A stretch of 5,348 nucleotides of DNA from Candidatus Njordarchaeota archaeon (GTDB taxonomy: Archaea; Asgardarchaeota; Njordarchaeia; Njordarchaeales; Njordarchaeaceae): positions 1-5,348 of the forward strand of contig JAHQWF010000005.1 of the NCBI GenBank assembly GCA_029856055.1, written 5' to 3'. Within the stretch, counting starts at the first letter, position 1. Each line of letters begins with the position of its first letter. The notes under the pieces were generated by a model. It saw nothing but the letters and a program-made list of their open reading frames with translations. It had not been told where the DNA came from and did no database searches. Below, piece after piece: positions 1 to 5,348 of this stretch. The position numbers and the translations under genes are program-made.

Positions 1-453
1 CTTCCAGTACTATTAAAGGAGTTAAGTCAAGATGTTCAATTTATAATAATTCCGAGATACGAGGAACAAGCAAAATACCTAAAAAAGAAGTATAGTGAGA
101 AGTCTGTGATAGTGTTAGATAAAGTAGTTGATGGTGCTAGTCTGCTTTATTACTCAACAATATTTATTGGTGGTGGAGGCACCATGAATGCTGAAGCTGC
201 TCTGTTAGGGAAGCCAGTTATATCAATGTATCCTGGGAAAACAACTTGGGTAGAGAAATATCTGATAAAAAAGAAGTTGATTATTAGGTTAAGAAATGTG
301 CAAGATATAGTTAGAGTGATCTTAGATTTACTTAATAACGAGACAAAACTAGTTGGTTTCTCAAAAAGAGCAATTAAAATATTAAGAAAACTGGAAAATC
401 CGGTGGAAAAAATAGCAGATTATATAGCGAGGGTCAGTAACGAGCATAAATAG
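1..453 (+). CDS. DUF354 family protein (GT-B / UDP-GlcNAc 2-epimerase-like), C-terminal part
   Basis: The reading frame is open from the first base to a TAG at 451-453, so 150 C-terminal residues are visible and the start lies left of the window. The family is usually around 340-350 residues, so roughly 200 are missing because of the window edge, not gene decay. The best marker is the glycine-rich segment IGGGGTMNAEAALLGKPVIS (fragment residues 56-75), followed by a YPG and an LIKKKLI stretch. This matches the C-terminal nucleotide-sugar-binding half of DUF354 proteins, which resemble UDP-GlcNAc 2-epimerase and MurG-type glycosyltransferases. The family's reaction is not firmly established as far as I know. 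A role in making an activated sugar or surface/N-linked glycan is inferred from the fold and from the glycosyltransferase 20 bp downstream on the same strand. An internal GTG at 106 is not the start, because homology-like sequence continues upstream of it. Confidence 0.8.
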   Translation, partial: LPVLLKELSQDVQFIIIPRYEEQAKYLKKKYSEKSVIVLDKVVDGASLLYYSTIFIGGGGTMNAEAALLGKPVISMYPGKTTWVEKYLIKKKLIIRLRNVQDIVRVILDLLNNETKLVGFSKRAIKILRKLENPVEKIADYIARVSNEHK

Positions 454-463
454 AATTATTCGA

Positions 464-468
464 GTGAT
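464..468 (+). promoter_or_regulatory. Shine-Dalgarno-like site for the glycosyltransferase gene
   Basis: GTGAT (part of GAGTGAT, 462-468) lies 5 nt before the ATG at 474 and matches the GGTGAT core that pairs with the 3' end of archaeal 16S rRNA, with one G missing. Its presence inside the 20-bp gap after the upstream stop supports both the ATG-474 start and translation as an internal operon gene. Confidence 0.5.
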
Positions 469-473
469 TCAGA

Positions 474-1694
474 ATGAAAAAAGTCATTATGTTGTTAAGC
501 AACCCATTTAAGCCTGATCTACGTGTGTTACGAGAAGCAATTACACTAAGCAATATTGGTTTTTCAGTTACGATAATAGCTTGGGATCGTGAGGGAAAAC
601 ACAAGGATCTTGAATATTTAGAGGATGGGAGAGTAGAGGTTCGTCGAGTGAATTTGCTATACAAAGGGAAAGGTAGCGGCTTAATAAGGTTTCTTAGACG
701 GATAATCTACACAATTGCGTTTAACCTTATTGCTTTTTCAAATGCCAGTAAAATATTACGTAAAGAAACACATAAAATAGTTCACTGTCATGACTTAGAT
801 ACGATTATTGCTGGATTGATGTTAAAATACTTTTTCTTTAAACCAAGTAATGTGTTTTTAATTTTTGATTCACATGAATACTGGCCAGGTATTTCGTTCC
901 TTGAATTTAATATAGCGTTAAAAAAGTTAGTTAAAGTATTGCATGACATATTGATCAAGCTCGTAGATGCTGTAGTAACGGTGTCTGAAGCTCTAAATGA
1001 GAGAATCCCGCTACCTATAAGAAGAGTAAAAATCGTTTATCCGAATATATTTTTGCCTAGCGAAATGAAAAACGTATTAGTATCAAGTGAAGAGTCAAGT
1101 GAAGGAGCGTATTTCGGTGAAAGAATCCGAATCTTTTATTTTGGTTCTTTACATAAAGCGAGGGGGTTGCTTCAACTATTAAAGCTAGGGCTCCGCTTGA
1201 GAAAGAGTCCCTTAAATATTCCAGTGGAGATAATAATAGCTGGGACGGGTCCATTAGAGAGTGTCGTCAGATCTGCGGCGAATAAAAGCATTATCAAATA
1301 CTTGGGTTGGGTGCCAGAGAAAGAAGTAAGGAGAGTATTAAGTAAATCTCATTTTGTATGGATACTGTATAATCCCCAAATAGAGAATAATCGAGTTGCC
1401 TTACCAAATAAATTCTTTTTATCAATGCTTTATGGGAAACCTATTGTGACTAATGAAGGATTATTAATAGCAAAATACGTGCAAGAAGCAAAAATAGGAT
1501 TTGTAGTTAACTATTTCACAGCGGATGTCGAGATGTATGAATTATTAGATAAAGTAATTAGGTATCCAGCAGTATATTATGATCTAGTAAATAAAGTCTA
1601 CAAGAATCTAAGAGAGATTAGGAAAACAATTAAAAAATATATGAGAAATCTTAAAGGTCTATACTATCTTGCAATTAGAGATAAAAAATTATGA
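474..1694 (+). CDS. GT-B fold glycosyltransferase, family 4-like
   Basis: This complete 406-residue protein is a normal length for a family-4 glycosyltransferase, which moves a sugar from a nucleotide donor to an acceptor at the cytoplasmic face of the membrane. The N-terminal Rossmann half shows the RVLREA segment (17-22), HCHDLDT (104-110) and FDSHEYW (131-137), typical of GT4 proteins, then VDAVVTVSEAL (164-174). The C-terminal donor-binding half has FGSLHKARGL (223-232), IAGTGP (255-260), YLGWVPEKEV (276-285) and LPNKFFLSMLYGKPIV (310-325). There is no signal peptide or clear transmembrane span; a basic-hydrophobic helix around 69-90 could touch the membrane, as in related enzymes. In the last motif relatives usually read FEYM, but here the glutamate is replaced by Leu316, so activity is not certain. 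It follows the DUF354 gene by 20 bp and probably shares its transcript. Donor and acceptor cannot be told from sequence; archaeal N-glycan or surface polysaccharide assembly is the likeliest pathway. Confidence 0.88.
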   Translation: MKKVIMLLSNPFKPDLRVLREAITLSNIGFSVTIIAWDREGKHKDLEYLEDGRVEVRRVNLLYKGKGSGLIRFLRRIIYTIAFNLIAFSNASKILRKETHKIVHCHDLDTIIAGLMLKYFFFKPSNVFLIFDSHEYWPGISFLEFNIALKKLVKVLHDILIKLVDAVVTVSEALNERIPLPIRRVKIVYPNIFLPSEMKNVLVSSEESSEGAYFGERIRIFYFGSLHKARGLLQLLKLGLRLRKSPLNIPVEIIIAGTGPLESVVRSAANKSIIKYLGWVPEKEVRRVLSKSHFVWILYNPQIENNRVALPNKFFLSMLYGKPIVTNEGLLIAKYVQEAKIGFVVNYFTADVEMYELLDKVIRYPAVYYDLVNKVYKNLREIRKTIKKYMRNLKGLYYLAIRDKKL

Positions 1695-1698
1695 AAAA
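1683..1698 (-). terminator. Candidate T-tract terminator of the MoxR-VWA operon
   Basis: Read on the minus strand, the bases just past the VWA gene's TAG contain TTTTT (1698-1694) and TTTTTT (1688-1683), with another six-T run at 1637-1632. Archaeal RNA polymerase commonly stops at such T-tracts without a hairpin, and I see no strong hairpin here. The tracts lie inside the 3' end of the convergent glycosyltransferase gene, so their bases also encode its Lys-rich tail and may not be kept for termination. Confidence 0.4.
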
Positions 1699-3426
1699 CT
1701 AGTGATTTGATACATAGTGCTGTCTTACTTGACCTATTATAACATCAACTAAAGAATTTATATCATAGACGTGTATTACTTTCCCAATCTCACTTACTTG
1801 TTTTAGAAAGCTTTCTCCTCCTTTTTTCTCTATATGAAATATGTATATTTCATGGCCTTTTTCGTGGAGCTCTCTAAGACAGCTAATAGCTTCTTTCTCA
1901 TTGTATATCTCGGAATCAGTGATTAAAATTACTAAAAGCTTATTTTTATTCAAACCAACTATTTCTCTTATTTTCTTCACGGGCAGCTCTGTACCGTTGC
2001 CTTGATAGATCATTACATGATCTTCAATATTCTCTCGTTTGTTGGTCCATTTGCATACGATGCTCTTACCAGAGAAGTTTATAACAGCTAAATTAGAATT
2101 CTGAGCTATCGCGTATTCTATTATAGCAAATGCAGCAACAACAGCTATATCAAATTTAGATCCAATCAAGTACTTTAAACCTAGTTTTTTCATAATTCGT
2201 CTTTCAAAGGATTTTTTATCTAGTGCAGGTTGGATCCAGCCGGTATAATAGCCCATACTACCAGAACTGTCTATTATTATTAAGATATCAGGAAAATGTA
2301 TCTTCTTTTTTCCTGTTACTGAAATAGATTCTCTCCATTTCTTTGTAGTTAAATTAGGGATCATCTTCGGGAATGTTGAAATCGATAGCACAATGTCTAA
2401 ACTCTCTATCGGATCAGTTATCTGCCATATTTCTGGTGATGTGATCGTACCAATATTATCTATTTTCTTGGGGTTCTCAATACGGATACGGATTTTCTTT
2501 CTGGCTCTCTCCCTATACCAATATCTCACTATTTCTTTTGGCTTCTTAAAAACACCAAGGCTCTCTATAGCAGGAGTGGCTCTAACTATATCTCTTTCGT
2601 TCTTAATACTGCTCCTGACAATCGAAGAACGTATCGTATCCATATCTGAAATATCTTCACGGTGGAGAACACTTATTGTGCTTAATAAGATATCTGGTTT
2701 TCTTGAGTCTCTCAGGAAAACTCTATTTGAATAGTTAAATAACTTCTTTAACTCTCCTCTCCTTTTTTCTAAAAAAGTTTCTTCAATTAATTTAGCTATC
2801 TTTCCAGATTTCTCAGGCCATAATTCTCTTGATAATATCCCTCCAGACAATATTATTCTTAATATTCGTTCAGATAACTCATACCAAGTACTATTGATTT
2901 CTTCTTTTATTTTTTCAGAGACTATATCTGTATCCAATAATCTCTCCATTATTAAGGGGATTAATATTTCAGATCCATTTATCGTTTTTATTTTAACAAA
3001 TAGCGACTTATAGAACCAAATTAGATCATCCCGATAAAATCTACTTAAGTATCCAAGCACAATCATTTCAATAAGTAAATTTGATGCGTATAATCCAATA
3101 ACTTCATTTGTTTTAGAGACCGCGCTTACTAATATTTCAGTCGCGCTTTCTATATCGTATGGACACACGACGTAATATGAAATGACTTTTCTCCAAACTA
3201 ATAAGAAAAATTTTTTCAAATCATTAGGAGGGAGTTGGGGGCATTTAGAAATATTGAGAATTACGTCCCACGAATCATGTTGCACATCTATTAGATGTTT
3301 TCCAAATCGTTTATACACTATTTTCGGACTTGGGACTGGAGGGGAATAAAATTCCTCTAACGCAATTTGAAAAGTCTCAAACGCTATTCTTTTTATCTCC
3401 TCTATCTGCAGATGGATGCACCTCAT
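1699..3426 (-). CDS. VWA domain protein, CoxE-like (MoxR partner)
   Basis: This 575-residue protein ends in a VWA domain (about 378-565) with a complete MIDAS metal site: DSSGSM (386-391), the conserved Thr in GNGTELP (T479) and Asp504 in LITDSE. VWA domains of this class bind Mg2+ or similar ions and hold a partner or target protein. Before it lies an archaeal-type linker with IVRYWYRERARKK (299-311) and PEIWQITDPIESLD (331-344). The N-terminal region (about 1-220) is helical. Its VWRKVISYYVVCPYD segment (77-91) sits where related proteins carry an HExxH zinc motif, here lost. About 35 residues are inserted after the MIDAS loop. No signal peptide or membrane span is seen, so it is probably cytoplasmic. 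ATG-3426 is directly preceded by an in-frame TAA and the next usual start is GTG at codon 37, so this start is well supported and gives a 50-bp overlap with the MoxR gene. The target is unknown. Confidence 0.85.
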   Translation of the reverse strand: MRCIHLQIEEIKRIAFETFQIALEEFYSPPVPSPKIVYKRFGKHLIDVQHDSWDVILNISKCPQLPPNDLKKFFLLVWRKVISYYVVCPYDIESATEILVSAVSKTNEVIGLYASNLLIEMIVLGYLSRFYRDDLIWFYKSLFVKIKTINGSEILIPLIMERLLDTDIVSEKIKEEINSTWYELSERILRIILSGGILSRELWPEKSGKIAKLIEETFLEKRRGELKKLFNYSNRVFLRDSRKPDILLSTISVLHREDISDMDTIRSSIVRSSIKNERDIVRATPAIESLGVFKKPKEIVRYWYRERARKKIRIRIENPKKIDNIGTITSPEIWQITDPIESLDIVLSISTFPKMIPNLTTKKWRESISVTGKKKIHFPDILIIIDSSGSMGYYTGWIQPALDKKSFERRIMKKLGLKYLIGSKFDIAVVAAFAIIEYAIAQNSNLAVINFSGKSIVCKWTNKRENIEDHVMIYQGNGTELPVKKIREIVGLNKNKLLVILITDSEIYNEKEAISCLRELHEKGHEIYIFHIEKKGGESFLKQVSEIGKVIHVYDINSLVDVIIGQVRQHYVSNH

Positions 3427-5110
3427 TTAATATTTTACTTAGTTTATCAGATATCTCTTTAGTTTTCCCTAAGCCATAAACTTCAATGATTAAAGGTGCT
3501 CCTTTGGAACTTCCTGTAAAATGCATTGATATGTAGGTGGAATTAAATTTTATTTTTTCTACGCGTGGTTTAACCGGTGTTTTATTGATTACTTCATTTA
3601 ATTTCGGTATAATCGAGATTAATTCATTCCTCAATCGAGGTAAATCATCTAGTGCCATGAGGAATATTCTTCGGTTCTTTTTTACCAAAGTCTCAAATAA
3701 TCTAACTAATCGACCTCTCAGATTACTGGGTAATTCATCATTGGCTCGCAATAAGATTAAATTTATTTTCTTATCATCATTTAATTTGATTGCATTAACT
3801 AGATCTTTTACAATCTCTAGATAATTAGAATTAATGATCTGGCTTGCTATAGGATACAGATCTGTAGCAACTATTAAATCGCTAGCTGAAGATTTCTTTA
3901 GCTCATCAACAAGATGTAGATCAAGATTTCCGTGCTCTAGTTTTAAAAACCCGCGATAAAGAGGCATTCGCTTAATGAAATCTCTAAAGGCTATATCCAC
4001 TAGATGTTTAACAGCAATGAATTTATTATCATGAAATTTCTCAACAAATCTGGGTGATAGATGAACTCGATGCCAAATAACGAAAGGAGCTATTGCAAAA
4101 ACTATGTTAGGTGAAACACTATTAGTTCCTAAAAGCCAAGCAAGGGCTTTGGAGTAACGAACTAGATCTTTCCCCGCTCTAACACTAAGAGGAGTATAGG
4201 TCTTATTACATATAGATGTTTCAGTATTGAAATGACATCCACGACAAATAGATTCGGCGGATTCAATAAACGTACCTAGCTCTTTAGGAGTTCTGATGCA
4301 TGCAGAAAACTCTCTGATAAGCGCACTGATAAATAGTTTTGCATCATCCTCCAGATTGATCCTAGATGCGAGATTCCATATAACTATTAGTTCATCCTTA
4401 GAGAGAATAGTAGGGATCATTGAGTCATCAAACTCATGTAATTTGTCATCGGGAAATTCAGTGATATCAACCATTTCATCGTACATAGGCATCGAAATAG
4501 GAACAGCCATCCCAAATCTATCTAAAAGAGGTAAACCAAGCGGATAAGAACCGATATCACGAGGATTAATCGTGGCATAGAACACATACTCCCTAGTAAC
4601 ATATACACCATCAAAATACTTAGCTATACCCTCGCTCAAAATTGAGAAAATAGCGTCTTGAGCTGAAGGCGACAACCTATTTATCTCATCAATAATCTTC
4701 CAGAAAGACTCGATAAAATTCCTCCAAACAACTTTTTCCTCCCCATCTCTTAACAATTTACCAACGTGCAATCTCCCAACAATTTTCTCCTCAGTTAACT
4801 GTGGATGAGCCCTAACAATAGACGCCTCTATATCACTAATAGATAAACTAGTCAATAAACGTCCCAAAACCTTAACTAATGTTGTTTTACCGCCACCATA
4901 ACCACCATACAACAGCATAGAACCTCTAGCAACAAGAGCATTCAAGACAGTTAAAGTTATGATCAGAGGGAGCTGTATTGTTCTCCCCCGTAAGTGCACA
5001 GGAAGTAATTCACTATGTATAAATATTTTCCTATCCTCTAATTCTCTAATGACACGCCAAATCTTCCTACGCAAATCATCACTTAAAGCAATTATATCCA
5101 ATACAGTCAC
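3377..5110 (-). CDS. MoxR-type AAA+ ATPase with four-cysteine cluster
   Basis: This 577-residue ATPase has the MoxR core in order: Walker A GGYGGGKT (69-76), Walker B WKIIDEINR (137-145, D141/E142), sensor 1 YATINPRD (178-185, N182), arginine finger LLDRFG (195-200, R198) and a sensor-2-like IRTPKEL (272-278, R273). MoxR proteins form ATP-driven rings that, with VWA partners, remodel or mature target complexes, often metalloenzymes. All four cysteines of the protein lie within 271-301 (C-x16-C-x2-C-x9-C), suggesting a zinc or Fe-S site. The part after the core (about 305-577) is much longer than in a minimal MoxR protein; it is helical with a small beta-rich end and I do not recognise it. The GTG start is the first after an in-frame TAG (5116-5114); TTG-5101, with GTGAC 5 nt upstream, is an alternative start. 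It is first in a two-gene operon. It might belong to the archaeal APE2220-like MoxR subfamily, but only a phylogeny would tell. Confidence 0.88.
   Translation of the reverse strand: MTVLDIIALSDDLRRKIWRVIRELEDRKIFIHSELLPVHLRGRTIQLPLIITLTVLNALVARGSMLLYGGYGGGKTTLVKVLGRLLTSLSISDIEASIVRAHPQLTEEKIVGRLHVGKLLRDGEEKVVWRNFIESFWKIIDEINRLSPSAQDAIFSILSEGIAKYFDGVYVTREYVFYATINPRDIGSYPLGLPLLDRFGMAVPISMPMYDEMVDITEFPDDKLHEFDDSMIPTILSKDELIVIWNLASRINLEDDAKLFISALIREFSACIRTPKELGTFIESAESICRGCHFNTETSICNKTYTPLSVRAGKDLVRYSKALAWLLGTNSVSPNIVFAIAPFVIWHRVHLSPRFVEKFHDNKFIAVKHLVDIAFRDFIKRMPLYRGFLKLEHGNLDLHLVDELKKSSASDLIVATDLYPIASQIINSNYLEIVKDLVNAIKLNDDKKINLILLRANDELPSNLRGRLVRLFETLVKKNRRIFLMALDDLPRLRNELISIIPKLNEVINKTPVKPRVEKIKFNSTYISMHFTGSSKGAPLIIEVYGLGKTKEISDKLSKILNEVHPSADRGDKKNSV
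3419..3424 (-). promoter_or_regulatory. Shine-Dalgarno-like GAGGTG overlapping the VWA start codon
   Basis: The VWA gene begins ATGAGGTGC, so a near-perfect ribosome-binding sequence (GAGGTG) starts at the last base of the start codon, and no such site lies upstream of the ATG. It may help hold ribosomes finishing the MoxR gene and so aid coupled re-initiation. A rare CTG start at codon 6 (3411), 7 nt beyond the motif, is a less likely reading. It could also be coincidence of coding sequence. Confidence 0.3.
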
Positions 5111-5128
5111 GCTCTAGCATTAAACTAC

Positions 5129-5136
5129 TAATATAA
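5129..5136 (-). promoter_or_regulatory. Candidate TATA box for the MoxR-VWA operon (leaderless)
   Basis: Minus-strand TTATATTA is centred about 23 bp before the GTG start at 5110. Archaeal TATA boxes sit about 25 bp before the transcription start, so this box would start the RNA at or just inside the GTG: a leaderless message, common for first genes in Thermoproteota and consistent with the lack of a ribosome-binding site upstream. No clear purine-rich BRE precedes it, which lowers confidence. Confidence 0.35.
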
Positions 5137-5158
5137 GCAACTAATGAACCACAACATA

Positions 5159-5166
5159 TTAATAAA
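5159..5166 (-). promoter_or_regulatory. Alternative TATA box for the MoxR-VWA operon
   Basis: Minus-strand TTTATTAA, within GGGGTATTTATTAATATG, would place the transcription start near 5136 and give a leader of roughly 25 nt. Purine-rich AAAGGGG lies just upstream at the BRE position. It competes with the closer TTATATTA; the sequence alone does not decide between them. Confidence 0.25.
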
Positions 5167-5222
5167 TACCCCTTTATCCAAACAAAAATAACTATACCGA
5201 AAAAATTACAGTTTTGATTCAA
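5164..5222. repeat. Diverged direct repeat, unit 1
   Basis: The unit runs from AAATACCCCTT (5164-5174) to TTGATTCAA (5214-5222). The same two end blocks, in the same order and orientation with nearly the same A-rich spacing, recur at 5289-5345. The 59-bp and 57-bp units align with about two thirds identity by eye, part of it due to A-richness. TTGATTCAA is itself a 4-bp inverted repeat around a central T. The left edge overlaps the alternative TATA box. Confidence 0.35.
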
Positions 5223-5288
5223 GGCATATTAATCAGCATTAAGTAAATTATATGCAGTGAGAGAGAACATTACTACGTCTCCGCATGG

Positions 5289-5345
5289 AAATACCCTTAA
5301 ACAAGCCAAAAACAATGTAAATCAAAAAGAAATAACTTGATTCAA
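5289..5345. repeat. Diverged direct repeat, unit 2
   Basis: The unit runs from AAATACCCTT (5289-5298) to TTGATTCAA (5337-5345), 123-125 bp from the matching blocks of unit 1. It stops three bases from the window edge, so further copies to the right cannot be excluded. Between the end blocks the match to unit 1 is weak and A-rich. Function is unknown: a duplicated regulator site or relic of a local duplication are both possible. Confidence 0.35.
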
Positions 5346-5348
5346 CTT

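Larger units (their letters stand above)
5111..5348. other. Non-coding upstream region of the MoxR-VWA operon
   Basis: No convincing gene is seen on either strand; the longest ATG-started frames are about a dozen codons (for example 5285-5320 +, 5120-5079 -). No tRNA-like cloverleaf, C/D-box pair or CRISPR repeat was found. The region is very A+T rich, with minus-strand T-runs at 5184-5188, 5200-5205, 5308-5312 and 5324-5328 that could end a transcript entering from the right. A plus-strand TATA-like AAATTATATG (5245-5254) could serve a gene beyond the right edge. It also holds the operon promoter candidates and two diverged repeat units, listed separately. Confidence 0.7.

Noticed and set aside
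1..453. DUF354 fragment as a decayed pseudogene starting at the internal GTG (106)
   Set aside because: The frame is open with protein-like sequence to base 1 and the window simply begins inside the gene.
434..664. A 76-codon open frame on the minus strand across the DUF354/glycosyltransferase junction
   Set aside because: It lies opposite well-supported coding sequence, has no recognisable domain and no convincing start signal; it looks like an antisense shadow.
1057..1254. A 65-codon minus-strand frame inside the glycosyltransferase gene
   Set aside because: It is fully contained opposite conserved GT4 motifs and has no family features.
2393..2734. A 113-codon plus-strand frame, quite hydrophobic, opposite the VWA gene
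   Set aside because: The hydrophobic look arises from reading the complement of Lys/Glu/Asp-rich codons; the opposite strand carries the conserved PEIW/DPIESLD region, so this is a shadow.
3377..3426. Programmed frameshift or broken fusion between the MoxR and VWA genes
   Set aside because: Both proteins look complete, with a plausible C-terminus and start codon, and I see no slippery heptamer; an ordinary operon overlap explains it.
474..3426. Functional link between the glycan genes and the MoxR-VWA pair
   Set aside because: They are convergent with no shared promoter, and MoxR-VWA systems have no established role in glycan assembly; adjacency alone is not evidence.
3537..3824. A 95-codon plus-strand frame opposite the MoxR C-terminal part
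   Set aside because: No family resemblance or start signal, and the minus-strand reading frame is continuous with the ATPase.
4296..4547. An 83-codon plus-strand frame opposite the MoxR core
   Set aside because: It is the complement of the sensor-2 and linker region of a clearly real gene; composition is typical of an antisense frame.
5285..5320. Tiny plus-strand frame (11 codons) after a TATA-like AAATTATATG
   Set aside because: Too short, no ribosome-binding site, and nothing supports translation; the TATA-like sequence is mentioned only as part of the intergenic description.
5111..5348. CRISPR leader/array, tRNA or C/D-box RNA in the right-hand non-coding region
   Set aside because: The two repeat units are long, imperfect and 125 bp apart, unlike CRISPR spacing; no cloverleaf stems and no C-box/D-box pair could be found.

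Overview
The window looks like a piece of a hyperthermophilic archaeal chromosome, most likely Thermoproteota (Crenarchaeota; Desulfurococcales- or Sulfolobales-like). The reasons are the high A+T content, isoleucine codons dominated by ATA/ATT, arginine mostly AGA/AGG with some CGA/CGT, Lys/Ile/Glu-rich proteins, TATA-box-like and possibly leaderless starts, and protein families typical of that group. The lineage is an inference from sequence character; no rRNA or other marker is present.

The left third (1-1694, + strand) is the end of a glycan or cell-surface gene cluster. It holds the C-terminal 150 residues of a DUF354-type protein (a GT-B/UDP-GlcNAc 2-epimerase-like fold), then after 20 bp a complete family-4-like glycosyltransferase. 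The two probably share a transcript that begins left of the window. The glycosyltransferase lacks the glutamate normally found in its C-terminal donor-site helix.

The rest (1699-5110, - strand) is a two-gene operon converging on the glycan genes with only 4 bp between stop codons. The first gene in the transcription direction (5110-3377) is a MoxR-type AAA+ ATPase with all core motifs and a compact four-cysteine cluster directly after sensor 2. The second (3426-1699) overlaps it by 50 bp and encodes a CoxE-like protein with a C-terminal von Willebrand factor A (VWA) domain and an intact MIDAS metal site. Its N-terminal region resembles a metallopeptidase-like domain whose zinc motif is eroded. 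MoxR-VWA pairs are generally thought to be ATP-driven chaperone machines that remodel or metallate target complexes. The target here is unknown, and the adjacent glycan genes are probably only neighbours.

The right end (5111-5348) is non-coding. It holds candidate promoters for the MoxR-VWA operon and two diverged direct-repeat units about 125 bp apart; the second runs to the window edge. No tRNA, rRNA, CRISPR array, insertion sequence or integrase was seen.

The most promising leads for something undescribed are the four-cysteine (Fe-S or zinc) site in the MoxR ATPase, the VWA partner with its eroded metallopeptidase-like domain, and the repeat-bearing upstream region.
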